A stretch of DNA of 57,030 bases from an uncultured Selenomonadales bacterium (GCA_946408355.1 CAMJRX010000012.1:1-57030); one strand, 5' to 3'. Positions 14,889 through 22,780 are shown, numbered from the stretch's first letter. Program-made: numbers and translations. The notes: generated by a model not told the origin, from the letters alone.

Positions 14889-16789
14889 ATTGAATTTTTA
14901 CTCTGTTTGAAACGATAGACACCCGCGCCGAGTTTAGCTGGTAGCTGATAGCTGTTAGATGTTAGATTTTTACCATCAATGGCGTCGCGATAAAGTTTAA
15001 CAACCTGCGCGGTGACTTTAGGTGAATAATTTTGCGCCTCTATCCTCAACACCGTTGCGCCCAAAAATTTTTCAACATAAGGCAACATGCAAAGTTCTTT
15101 GCCAAAGAAAATATGCCAACGCTTAAATTGGTCGACGCGCAACTTGTGAACTTCGTCGGCTTCGTCTTCTAATGCGTAATGTTTATTCAATTTATCAGGC
15201 GTCGCGAATTCGTCATAATCCGGCAAATAAAGTTTAGCAAAGTCATGGTCGCAAATCATTGATTCCGTTGCGCCGTGAATAATAACTTCAATCGGCAACG
15301 GTGAATTTTCAACGACGCTCCGAACTTGCGCAAAACTCAACTCTAAAGACGCCGTAGCTTGAACCGCTCCTAAACTTTGCAAAAATTCTGCGGCAACAGG
15401 ATTGAACACGCTAAACGATACATCTGCATAAATCGGCGCGTCTGTCAAAGTTTTTATCAAATTCAACGCGCCCAAATTCCCAACTAATACGCCGTCAAAA
15501 TTTATATCATGCGAAAAAATTTCCGTCAGCTCGGATAAATCTTTATATTTAGAAGTTCGCGGCGTCGCCAAAATAATTTTCTTTCCTGCCGTGTGAGCAA
15601 ATTCGACGGCTTTTTTTAATTCGGCAAGCGTCCACGGTTTTAGCGGCTTAAAAACTTCGCCACCGACGTAAATTATATCCGCGCCTGAATCAATCGCCGC
15701 CTGTGCACTTTTAAGCGACGCAACCCGCGCAGATAATTTCGGCTTGCCGGAAGATTTAATCGCCCGTTCGGAAGAAAAAATTTCTTTAACTGATTCGTCG
15801 TCAAAGGCAGGCTCAACAACTGCGCGGCTGAAAATTCTAGGCTCGCGTTCGCCAGTCAAGCCAATGTCTTTAATCGTCGGTGCACCAAATGCAAAAGTCG
15901 TAGTGAAGTCACGAACACGATTTTTATAAAGATTTTGCCAGCGTTCCTCGTTAACGGTATAGCCCATCGGGTCGGCAAGATAAGCGTCAATTTCGCGCCG
16001 ATAAGTCGTAACCAAGCGGCGGACAAATTCGGGCGGTCTCATGCGTCCTTCAATTTTAAAACTCACGACGCCCGCTTGAATTAAATCCGGGATATTTCTA
16101 AACATGCACATATCGTTAAGCGCAAGTTTATATGACCAATCGTTGAGCGTTGCGCCAGTTTCCTCGTCGATAAGTTTATAAATCCAGCGGCAAGGTTTCA
16201 TGCAACGCCCACGATTTCCGCTCTGCCCAAAAACTACTCCAGAATGAATACACTGCCCCGACTCCGCAAAGCACATGTCGCCATGCATAAAATATTCAAC
16301 TTCAATGCCGGTTCGCTCCTTAAGCAAGGAAACTTCCGTTAAAGTCAATTCACGACCGACTACCACGCGAGTTATACCAAATTTTTTTAGCAATTCGACG
16401 GTGTGAAAATTGTGCGTGTTCATCATAACTGAGGCGTGCATTGGAATTTTTATGCCGAGCTTGCGCACGAGATTTATAACCGCCAAATCTTGTACCAAAA
16501 TCGAATCGGGTTGAATTTCGTCAAGATAGCGCAAAAATTTTTCTAGCGGCGCAAGTTCCTCCGTGCTGATTAAATTGTTTAACGTGATATAAATTTTAAC
16601 GCCTCGTTCGTGAGCAAATTCAATCGCCGCTTTAAGTTGCGCGTCGTCGAAATTAAAATCTGTACGGTGTACGCGCATGTTAAACGCCTTGCCGCCGAGA
16701 TAAACTGCGTCCGCCCCTGCCTCAATCGCCGCAACTAACGATTCCCACTGTCCAGCAGGTGCTAATAATTCAACGGATTTTTTTTCCAT
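14873..16789 (-). CDS. U32 family peptidase
   Basis: A 638-residue protein with two related U32 halves. The first begins ELLAPAGQWESLVAAIEAGA and contains EYFMHGDMCFAESGQC followed by GRCMKPCRWIY, the cysteine-rich signature of this family. The second starts around residue 345 (LSARVASLKSAQAAIDSGAD). Relatives include collagenase-like proteins and RNA-hydroxylation factors (RlhA, TrhP), so the role may be tRNA/rRNA modification rather than proteolysis. The C-terminal ~20 residues are encoded by a short repetitive tract (14935-14970). It lies 12 bases downstream of the GT41 gene. Confidence 0.85.
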   Translation of the reverse strand: MEKKSVELLAPAGQWESLVAAIEAGADAVYLGGKAFNMRVHRTDFNFDDAQLKAAIEFAHERGVKIYITLNNLISTEELAPLEKFLRYLDEIQPDSILVQDLAVINLVRKLGIKIPMHASVMMNTHNFHTVELLKKFGITRVVVGRELTLTEVSLLKERTGIEVEYFMHGDMCFAESGQCIHSGVVFGQSGNRGRCMKPCRWIYKLIDEETGATLNDWSYKLALNDMCMFRNIPDLIQAGVVSFKIEGRMRPPEFVRRLVTTYRREIDAYLADPMGYTVNEERWQNLYKNRVRDFTTTFAFGAPTIKDIGLTGEREPRIFSRAVVEPAFDDESVKEIFSSERAIKSSGKPKLSARVASLKSAQAAIDSGADIIYVGGEVFKPLKPWTLAELKKAVEFAHTAGKKIILATPRTSKYKDLSELTEIFSHDINFDGVLVGNLGALNLIKTLTDAPIYADVSFSVFNPVAAEFLQSLGAVQATASLELSFAQVRSVVENSPLPIEVIIHGATESMICDHDFAKLYLPDYDEFATPDKLNKHYALEDEADEVHKLRVDQFKRWHIFFGKELCMLPYVEKFLGATVLRIEAQNYSPKVTAQVVKLYRDAIDGKNLTSNSYQLPAKLGAGVYRFKQSKNSIQLSS

Positions 16790-16801
16790 AACAAAACCCC
16801 T

Positions 16802-18631
16802 TCAGAATCTAAACGAATTAAATTTCTTATGCGAAGACGAGCGGCAAAAATCACTCCACACCGCCCGATAAATTTTTTCCAGTTCGCGAATATATTTCTG
16901 CCCGTCCATAAGCGCGGAATTTTTAACATGCTCCCTAAGTCCAACGTGATAAGCCGCGATTAACTCTTTGCGCCGGCTAAGTTGAATTGCTTTCTTGACG
17001 TAATCCATTGGACTGTTGGCAATCAGTTCTTTAACATCGGCGGCATTTAAAATTGACGCGCTAAGCCTTGCGCCGTGCGTTTTGCCGCGAAAAGTTACAA
17101 CCGGCACGCCCATATACAACGCCTCGCAAGTCGTCGTTCCGCCCGTGTAAGGAAAAGTATCAAGTGCAATATCAATGTCGCCGTATTGTTCGAGGTAGTC
17201 GGGACTGTAGGGGCGAAACTCCACGCGGTCAATCGGAAAACTCATCTTGCAAAATTTATCTTTAACAAGTTCCTTGCCGTCGTCGAGACTGAAAATTTTC
17301 CCCTTGAGAATCAGTCGGGAACGCGGCACGCCGTCTAAAATTGCACGCCACATATATAAAACGTCGTCGCTGACTTTTGCAAAATTGTTAAAGCTTCCGA
17401 ACGTTATAAATCCGTTCTTTAAAACAGGAGCGCGAAGTTCTTGTGCGGGCATGTCGCGAATCAAGCCGGGCGCATAGCAGAAACAACACGTGTCAAGCCG
17501 CAAAAGTTTTTCCGTAAACGTGTCAAGCGTATTTCTTTCCGGAGAACAAATTTTATCCGATAAAAAATAATCTACCGCACCTAACCCCGTCGACGCTGTA
17601 TAACCCAGTGCACAGATTTGAACGGGCGTAGGTTTATAAGCCAAAATCGGCAGACAACTATCTTGTGAATGCCCCGACAAGTCAACCAAAATGTCAACGG
17701 CATCCTCGTCAATTATCCGCGCCGCCTCCAACGGTTCCTTGCCGATTAAATCGCGCCAATTAACTTTGAAACTTTTAAGCTTCTCCGTTACAAAATCTTT
17801 CTTGCCCGTAGAGTAGCACGTTACAGAAAAATTTTCCGCGTCATAATCTTTAAAGAGCGGCGGCAGAAAATTTGCAAGCGCATGTTCCCTGAAGTCCGGC
17901 GAAATATAGCCGATATGAAGTTGACGCTCCTCGTTGAATTTTTTTCTGCCGTGCGTAAAGGGCACCACTCGCGAAAAGAACGAATTATAATTCCGCGCCA
18001 ATTCCTTTGCTTGATTGGGCGGCAATTCGCGATAATTCTTTAAGAACAAATGCTTAGAGTAAAGTTCCGCCGCTTGATCTTCCCTGTCAGTTAGTGTGCT
18101 CGCCTCCAACAACGCTTGAGCCGCCCGCGCAGGTTCGCCCGCTAAATAAAGTCCGTTTGAACTCCAACTCAACGCCTTAAACAACAGCGATTGCGCGATA
18201 AAAAATTTTTTCTCCAATAGCCTTTGATAATCTTCGTCGGCTGAAGTTTTTTCGCGGTGTTTTAAGGAAAATTTTCTGTTGAAGTCGTTTAACTTGGCGT
18301 GCAAAGCTTTAAGTTCGGTGTGCGCGTCGGCTATCACCGCGTCAAAAATTTTCAGCTGTTCGCGAAGCAGAAATCTTTTCATTGCGACGCCGCCCATTAC
18401 CAATCGCCCGCGCAGATGATTCGCCTCGACTGATAAAGCATATTCCGATAAAGATTCTGCCTCGTCCACATTGCCCAAGTAAAGCGACGATTCCGCCATA
18501 ATCGCTAGCCCGTCTGGAGAATTCTTGTCGACATCAAAAATTTCACGTGCGACGATGCGCATGGATTTTGGGTCACCGCTCGCCGAAAACTTCTCTGCCA
18601 ACGTCACCCAGTTTAAAATCTTCTCGTCCAT
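16802..18631 (-). CDS. GT41 (OGT/SPINDLY-like) protein O-glycosyltransferase
   Basis: A 609-residue cytoplasmic enzyme likely to attach a sugar to Ser/Thr of proteins. The N-terminal ~230 residues form TPR-like helices. The catalytic part carries LHIGYISPDFREHALANFL, VDILVDLSGHSQ, ALGYTASTGLGAVDYFL, FGSFNNFAKVSD and DTFPYTGGTTTCEALYMGVP, all hallmarks of OGT-like GT41. The start is ATG 18631 behind GGGAGGAA, six codons inside the longest frame. Lying 0.8 kb from flagellin, it is a good candidate flagellin glycosyltransferase; that link is inference. Confidence 0.88.
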   Translation of the reverse strand: MDEKILNWVTLAEKFSASGDPKSMRIVAREIFDVDKNSPDGLAIMAESSLYLGNVDEAESLSEYALSVEANHLRGRLVMGGVAMKRFLLREQLKIFDAVIADAHTELKALHAKLNDFNRKFSLKHREKTSADEDYQRLLEKKFFIAQSLLFKALSWSSNGLYLAGEPARAAQALLEASTLTDREDQAAELYSKHLFLKNYRELPPNQAKELARNYNSFFSRVVPFTHGRKKFNEERQLHIGYISPDFREHALANFLPPLFKDYDAENFSVTCYSTGKKDFVTEKLKSFKVNWRDLIGKEPLEAARIIDEDAVDILVDLSGHSQDSCLPILAYKPTPVQICALGYTASTGLGAVDYFLSDKICSPERNTLDTFTEKLLRLDTCCFCYAPGLIRDMPAQELRAPVLKNGFITFGSFNNFAKVSDDVLYMWRAILDGVPRSRLILKGKIFSLDDGKELVKDKFCKMSFPIDRVEFRPYSPDYLEQYGDIDIALDTFPYTGGTTTCEALYMGVPVVTFRGKTHGARLSASILNAADVKELIANSPMDYVKKAIQLSRRKELIAAYHVGLREHVKNSALMDGQKYIRELEKIYRAVWSDFCRSSSHKKFNSFRF

Positions 18632-18682
18632 GTAATTCCTCCCACGCAATAATTTTTTTTATAATAAACCAAACGAGCCAAA

Positions 18683-18712
18683 TTGACAATAAAATAATTT
18701 TTATCTTATAAT
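18683..18712 (+). promoter_or_regulatory. Promoter of the pilin-like gene
   Basis: Perfect hexamers TTGACA (18683-18688) and TATAAT (18707-18712) with 18-base spacing, 26 bases before the pilin start and divergent from the GT41 gene. Confidence 0.7.
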
Positions 18713-18738
18713 CTACAAAAAACAAAGGAGTAATTAAA

Positions 18739-19143
18739 ATGAACCAACGAGGCTTTGCGACGCTGGAAGTAATTTTAATGGTTATGGTTATCGGGATTCT
18801 TGCGTCGATTGCTGTACCGCGTTTTACTAACGTGACGACCGCCGCCAATACCGCCAAAATTCAATCAGACCTCTCGACTATCGACACAGCAATTTCAATT
18901 TATTACATGGAGCACGGTTCTTACCCTACGGCACTTAATCAATTAACCGAATATTTGCGTGGCGCAGACGGAAATTTAAAACCACCTTCGGGAAAAGTTT
19001 ATTTGAACGGTAACAAAACAGCTGTGGACGTTCCTGCTACAGAATATACTATTCAAGAAGCAAGTGGAAACAATGAGGCGCGAGCAATTCTCGGCTCAAA
19101 CAACACCGCAGATAAATTCTATATTCCGAAGAAAACAACTTGA
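18739..19143 (+). CDS. Type IV pilin / GspG-like pseudopilin
   Basis: A 134-residue pilin-like protein. It has a short leader ending in RG, cleaved before Phe, then ATLEVILMVMVIGILASIAV with Glu at mature position 5, the class III signal recognised by prepilin peptidase. The rest has the N-terminal helix and a small C-terminal domain typical of GspG-type major pseudopilins. AAAGGAG precedes ATG 18739. No other pilus assembly genes are nearby, so it is an isolated subunit. Confidence 0.85.
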   Translation: MNQRGFATLEVILMVMVIGILASIAVPRFTNVTTAANTAKIQSDLSTIDTAISIYYMEHGSYPTALNQLTEYLRGADGNLKPPSGKVYLNGNKTAVDVPATEYTIQEASGNNEARAILGSNNTADKFYIPKKTT

Positions 19144-19177
19144 CGGAAAAATTTTTGTGCGTCGCGACGGGATTTAG

Positions 19178-19206
19178 TTGACGCGAAAAATTTTTCTTTG
19201 TATAAT
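19178..19206 (+). promoter_or_regulatory. Vegetative promoter of flagellin
   Basis: TTGACG (19178-19183) and perfect TATAAT (19201-19206), 17 bases apart. The predicted start near 19213 gives a leader of about 225 bases. I saw no sigma-28 type flagellar promoter in this region. Confidence 0.65.
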
Positions 19207-19212
19207 ACGACG

Positions 19213-19438
19213 CAGGGGAGAAAAATTTTTTTCCGAAGCGTTTAATATTTTACGAATGATTGACGATAAAATTTTCAAGAAGACAATAAGCGAGTAAAAA
19301 ATTGCGGTAACTCGTTACGCGTGCGAGTTGCAAGACCTGGCGACGGTCGGGCGGCAGTAAAACTCGTTTGTTTGACGGCGGAAAGGAAACCGTCGACTAA
19401 GGAAAATTTTTCTAGGAAAGATCAAGGAGGAAATGACC
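19213..19438 (+). promoter_or_regulatory. Long structured flagellin leader
   Basis: The 295-base gap before flagellin is mostly 5' leader. It holds AACTCG...CGAGTT (about 19309-19329), and GACGG...CCGTC near 19374-19395 with GGAAAGGA in its loop. Two further AGGA motifs lie near 19399 and 19413, and the GGAGG ribosome binding site is at 19426-19430. GGA in loops and at the binding site is the pattern bound by CsrA in Bacillus hag mRNA. CsrA itself is not encoded in the window. Confidence 0.45.
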
Positions 19439-20980
19439 ATGGCAATGGTAGTAAAGAACAACATGAGTGCAGTGCGTACACTCAACACCCTCAATTCCAA
19501 CACCAACGCATTGCAGAAGAGCTTGCAGAAAGTTTCCAGCGGTATGAAAATCAACAGCGCACAGGATGACGCTTCGGGTTATGCAATTTCCGAGCGTATG
19601 CGCGTTCGTATTCGTTCACTCGATCAAGCTAACCAGAATACCCAGAATGACTCTAGCTTAATGAAAACCGCAGAAGGCGCAGTCGGCAACACCGTCGAAA
19701 TTCTCCGCGCTTTGAAAGAAAAGGCTATCAACGCCGCCAACGACTCCAACACCGACGAAGATCGCCAGACCATTCAAAAGGAAATTAACCAGTTCATCGA
19801 CCAAATCGACGACAACGCCCTCGTGCAATTCAACGGCAAATACCTCATTGACGGCTCCAAAAACAATGCTAGCATCAGCTCAAAGACCATTTTGCTCAAC
19901 CAGAGCTTGGACGTTGGAACCGATGTTACCAGCACCTTGACGAGCCTCAGAAACCGCGCGGGCGATTCGCTCGGCATTCAAAATTCCGACAAATACCAAC
20001 TCTCTTGGGTTCAAAACGGTACTATCCATACGACCAGCGGTGATGTCTCCACTGTGAAAACTTTGGAAGGTCTCTTGGCTGAAGCGTCGGATTACGCAGA
20101 CCTGCAGAGAACCGATACTGCTGCTGGTAACAGCGGTCTTATTAAGGCTTTAGGCGATGAGAAACCCACTCCGACTGGTAAAACAGCGACAGTAGTTATA
20201 GATAATACTGGTGATCTTTCTAGTCCCAAAAGTGTGACAGTTACTTATAAAGTACCAGATTCAGCTGGCACTGGTTGGACATCAGCCACGACTACTGGAA
20301 CTGCGACTGGTGGCGGTACAAAAGAGATTACTTACCCCATCTACACGTCGGCTTCTTCTCCTGAAGGTGCTGTCGATAAGTTCAATAAGGCAGTTTACAC
20401 TCCGGACAAAACGGCAGGCTTGACGGTGTCGGCAAAAGAAAAAGGCGTCGATAAGCAACTTTCCGGTCTCACAATCAGCATTCTCGACCAAGACGGCAAC
20501 GTCAAGAAGGCAGCTAATGCGGCTCTCGACCAATTCAAGCAGTATCAGCGCGCGGAAAACAAGACCGGCGATATGTCGTTGAACTTCCACATCGGTTCCG
20601 AAGCAAACGTAGCGATTAAAGTCGGCATGAGCGATATGCGTTCGCAAGCTCTCGGTTTGAAGGGTTCCGACGGTGTCAGAATCGATGTCTTCACCAAAGA
20701 ACACGCAAATGCGGCAATCAACGTCATTGAAAATGCATTGACCAAAGCTCTTGACCAGCAAACGACAATCGGCGCGATTGAAGCTCGTCTCGAATACACC
20801 AGCACTAACCTCACGACTTCTAGCGAGAACGTCCAAGCGGCAGAGTCGACGATTCGCGATGCTGATATGGCTAAGGAAATGACCAACTACACCAAGAGCA
20901 ACGTCCTGTTGCAGGCAGCTCAAGCTATGTTAGCTCAAGCAAACCAGAACAGCTCGGCAGTCCTCAGCTTGCTCCAGTAA
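19439..20980 (+). CDS. fliC: Flagellin
   Basis: Main subunit of the flagellar filament, exported by the flagellar secretion system. Start is ATG 19439, eight bases after GGAGG, rather than the ATG two bases after it. The 513-residue protein has conserved D0/D1 ends: N-terminal TLNSNTNALQKSLQKVSSG and ISERMRVRIRSL, and C-terminal AAQAMLAQANQNSSAVLSLLQ. The middle (about residues 140-400) is variable, with a Thr/Gly-rich insertion around residues 240-300 whose codon choice differs from the flanks. A strong terminator follows. Likely glycosylated by the nearby GT41 enzyme (inference). Confidence 0.96.
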   Translation: MAMVVKNNMSAVRTLNTLNSNTNALQKSLQKVSSGMKINSAQDDASGYAISERMRVRIRSLDQANQNTQNDSSLMKTAEGAVGNTVEILRALKEKAINAANDSNTDEDRQTIQKEINQFIDQIDDNALVQFNGKYLIDGSKNNASISSKTILLNQSLDVGTDVTSTLTSLRNRAGDSLGIQNSDKYQLSWVQNGTIHTTSGDVSTVKTLEGLLAEASDYADLQRTDTAAGNSGLIKALGDEKPTPTGKTATVVIDNTGDLSSPKSVTVTYKVPDSAGTGWTSATTTGTATGGGTKEITYPIYTSASSPEGAVDKFNKAVYTPDKTAGLTVSAKEKGVDKQLSGLTISILDQDGNVKKAANAALDQFKQYQRAENKTGDMSLNFHIGSEANVAIKVGMSDMRSQALGLKGSDGVRIDVFTKEHANAAINVIENALTKALDQQTTIGAIEARLEYTSTNLTTSSENVQAAESTIRDADMAKEMTNYTKSNVLLQAAQAMLAQANQNSSAVLSLLQ

Positions 20981-21021
20981 TACTAATCGCGTCCCAAGCG
21001 GGCGCATGTTGTTCGATACTA

Positions 21022-21055
21022 AAAAAGCTCGTCAGCTTCGGTTGGCGGGCTTTTT
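21022..21055 (+). terminator. Flagellin terminator
   Basis: A 14-bp stem with G-U pairs, loop CTTCGG and a T5 tail, 42 bases after the flagellin stop. The A5 on the left arm lets it work in both directions. Confidence 0.85.
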
Positions 21056-21182
21056 GCTAGATTTAGGATTGCTTAACAATTTACGTTCAATGCTATAAAT
21101 TTTTAACGACGCCTGATAATATAAATGTTTGAACGAAACCTCCAAAACGGATTGCTACACCGTCAGGAGGTTTTCGTTTACC

Positions 21183-21211
21183 TTGACAAATAGTTAAGCT
21201 TGTGATAGATT
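21183..21211 (+). promoter_or_regulatory. Promoter of the candidate antitoxin RNA
   Basis: TTGACA (21183-21188) and TAGATT (21206-21211) with 17-base spacing, AAGCTT in the spacer. Predicted start near 21218. Confidence 0.65.
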
Positions 21212-21217
21212 TTGTAA

Positions 21218-21313
21218 TGAAAAGATGAAACCAATAGGATATTCTCAAACTAGGCTATCACAAACGAAACCCCCAAAACGGATTGCTGCACCGTCAGGGG
21301 GTTTTCGTTTACC
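21218..21313 (+). ncRNA. Candidate type I antitoxin RNA, ~95 nt
   Basis: This span has its own promoter, no credible coding frame, and ends in the second 51-bp hairpin with a GGGGGTTTTCGTTT tail. Bases 21230-21250 are nearly identical to 21426-21449 on the same strand. The RNA is therefore complementary to the mRNA read leftward through 21426-21449, near that mRNA's 5' end. Pairing is 20 standard pairs plus one G-U, with a three-base bulge on the mRNA side. It would cover codons 4-12 of the facing peptide gene. This fits an RNAII-like antitoxin of the Fst/par type. Confidence 0.65.
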
Positions 21314-21449
21314 ATAACCGATTGCTGCTCAGTTAGAGGGTGGGTAGAGGGTTAATAACTCCTGCTACTTTTTGAAAAACCGATCGTAAAGATAACTGCC
21401 CAAAATCTTAGACAGCACATCCCATACCAATGAAAGGATACTCTCAAAC
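21230..21449 (+). repeat. 21/24-bp direct repeat joining the two convergent RNAs
   Basis: Bases 21230-21250 and 21426-21449 align with one substitution (T for C) and one 3-base gap; the shared core is GGATA(T/C)TCTCAAAC flanked by ACCAAT. Because transcripts from the two promoters run in opposite directions across them, these direct repeats give antisense complementarity between RNAs that otherwise overlap only at their 3' hairpin. Confidence 0.85.
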
Positions 21450-21460
21450 ATCAGTAGCAT
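21365..21460 (-). CDS. 31-residue hydrophobic peptide, Fst-like type I toxin candidate
   Basis: A short minus-strand gene, ATG 21460 to TAG 21365. The peptide begins MLLMFESILSLVWDVL, continues through a hydrophobic helix and ends YDRFFKK, a basic tail typical of small membrane toxins such as Fst and Ldr. The start is just behind a strong promoter, so translation may be leaderless or begin at the second ATG (21451); no good ribosome binding site is seen. Downstream the mRNA runs into the hairpin shared with the facing RNA. Function is inferred from architecture, not from a family match. Confidence 0.6.
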   Translation of the reverse strand: MLLMFESILSLVWDVLSKILGSYLYDRFFKK

Positions 21461-21467
21461 CAACGGA

Positions 21468-21496
21468 ATTATATCAGAAAGTTTTCAGCTGTTCAA
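21468..21496 (-). promoter_or_regulatory. Promoter of the toxin-like mRNA
   Basis: Minus-strand TTGAAC (21491-21496) and perfect TATAAT (21468-21473) with 17-base spacing. The predicted start is about 21461, one base before the first ATG. Confidence 0.7.
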
Positions 21497-21580
21497 TATT
21501 TCGTATAGGCGGGCTTTCGCTGTTGACGCAGAAAAATTTTCTTGATAAAGTTAGCGAAGATTTTTTTGGGAGGGATTAAT

Positions 21581-22435
21581 ATGCGCGGAGTAGATGTTTC
21601 GATTTTTAATGAAAATATTAATTGGCAAGCTCTGAAGGCGGCGGGCATAGATTTTGCCATTTGTCGCACGGGTTACGGTCGCACGGACGCCGACGAAAGT
21701 TTTCAAGCACACGTGGACGGGGCGCACAAAGCAGGGCTTATTTGCGGAGCTTATCATTATTCTTACGCACTCACGGTTGATGCCGCCGCTCAAGAGGCGC
21801 AGTTCTGCAAGCAGATTATCGAACGGGCGGGCGTCTTGTTGGAGTTGCCGGTTTGGTTTTATATGGAGGACAGCGACACTTATAAAAAACGTCATGGCTT
21901 TGAATTCTCGCGCCAAAATGTAACTGCCATTTGCAAAGCTTTCCTCGACAATATTAAGCCGTTGAATTGCGGCGTTTACTCGTCATATTCGTGGCTGGAG
22001 GAAATGATTGATTGGAAGTCGCTTGGCTGTGAAATTTGGTCGGCGCAGTGGTCTAAGGAAGATTCTTTCAAGGGTCGCATGTGGCAATACACCGACGCGC
22101 TTAAAATCGGCGGTCAAACTTTTAACGGAAATATTTTATACGAGGCGGAAGCCGTTCTTGGACAGACTACGGAGCAACCTCAAGCCGCGCCGCAGACGAC
22201 TAACGATTTAATTCACAGTATTTTAAGCTCGCACGCCAAAGACGAAACGACTGCCGCACCTGCTCAACCAGCGACGTCTCAGACGCTTAAGCCTCAAGCA
22301 AATCCTTCTGCCGCCATTAACAGCATTTTGTCGAATATAAGACCACAAGCTGGCGCAACTAAAAGCAATGCCGCTCAACCGTCCGCCGATGATAAAATTC
22401 GCAACATTCTGGCGAACGCTCGCAATAAGAAATGA
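21581..22435 (+). CDS. GH25 family lysozyme-like muramidase
   Basis: A 284-residue protein starting at ATG 21581 behind GGGAGGGATT, 13 codons inside the longest frame. The first ~190 residues are a GH25 domain: GVDVSIFNENINWQALKAAG (catalytic-type Asp5), GLICGAYHYSYAL and VWFYMEDSDTY. It would cleave the peptidoglycan glycan strand. There is no clear signal peptide, which is odd for a cell wall enzyme. The C-terminal ~85 residues are Ala/Gln/Pro-rich with three related motifs, LIHSILSSHA, AINSILSNIR and KIRNILANAR, perhaps a binding or docking tail. Confidence 0.85.
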   Translation: MRGVDVSIFNENINWQALKAAGIDFAICRTGYGRTDADESFQAHVDGAHKAGLICGAYHYSYALTVDAAAQEAQFCKQIIERAGVLLELPVWFYMEDSDTYKKRHGFEFSRQNVTAICKAFLDNIKPLNCGVYSSYSWLEEMIDWKSLGCEIWSAQWSKEDSFKGRMWQYTDALKIGGQTFNGNILYEAEAVLGQTTEQPQAAPQTTNDLIHSILSSHAKDETTAAPAQPATSQTLKPQANPSAAINSILSNIRPQAGATKSNAAQPSADDKIRNILANARNKK

Positions 22436-22472
22436 CCTTTTAAAGGTATGTGTGCTATGTTAATTTTATTGG

Positions 22473-22501
22473 TTGACAGAAAAATTTTAGGTGTCTATAA
22501 T
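22473..22501 (+). promoter_or_regulatory. Promoter of the cold-shock gene
   Basis: Perfect TTGACA (22473-22478) and TATAAT (22496-22501) at 17-base spacing, giving a ~45-base leader. Confidence 0.8.
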
Positions 22502-22551
22502 TAGACAGCTTGCGCACAAAGAGCGATAAAATTATTTGGAGGTATTTAAAC

Positions 22552-22752
22552 ATGGCAGTTGGTAAGGTAAAGTGGTTTAGCGCGGAAAAAGGTTACGGAT
22601 TCATTGCTCGCGAAGAAGGCGACGATGTTTTCGTTCATTTCTCGGCCATTCAAAGTGACGGCTACAAAACTCTCGATGAAGGACAGTCCGTTTCGTTCGA
22701 TATTATCGAGGGCGAACGCGGTCCGCAAGCGGCCAATGTTAAGAAACTTTAA
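22552..22752 (+). CDS. csp: Cold-shock domain protein
   Basis: A 66-residue single-OB-fold RNA/ssDNA-binding protein that melts RNA structure. It has [20 protein letters not shown] (RNP1) and DVFVHFSAI (RNP2). ATG 22552 is chosen over an upstream in-frame start because of GGAGG and the family N-terminus. It is a single-gene unit with a consensus promoter and its own terminator, as expected for a highly expressed gene. Confidence 0.95.
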   Translation: MAVGKVKWFSAEKGYGFIAREEGDDVFVHFSAIQSDGYKTLDEGQSVSFDIIEGERGPQAANVKKL

Positions 22753-22780
22753 GCGTTAAGAACCGCGAAATCTTATCTGT

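Larger units (their letters stand above)
21132..21313 (+). repeat. Two copies of a 51-bp hairpin element with a compensated base pair
   Basis: Copies at 21132-21182 and 21263-21313 differ at only three positions. Two of these restore one stem pair: CCTCC/GGAGG in the first, CCCCC/GGGGG in the second. The third is in the loop. Outer stem AACGAAAC.../...GTTTTCGTT encloses a small inner ACGG/CCGT stem. A third, degenerate copy follows at about 21316-21345. The change in both arms shows the RNA fold is kept. Confidence 0.8.

Noticed and set aside
20282-20923. 213-codon minus-strand frame opposite flagellin
   Set aside because: Antisense shadow of the conserved flagellin C-terminus, without start signals.
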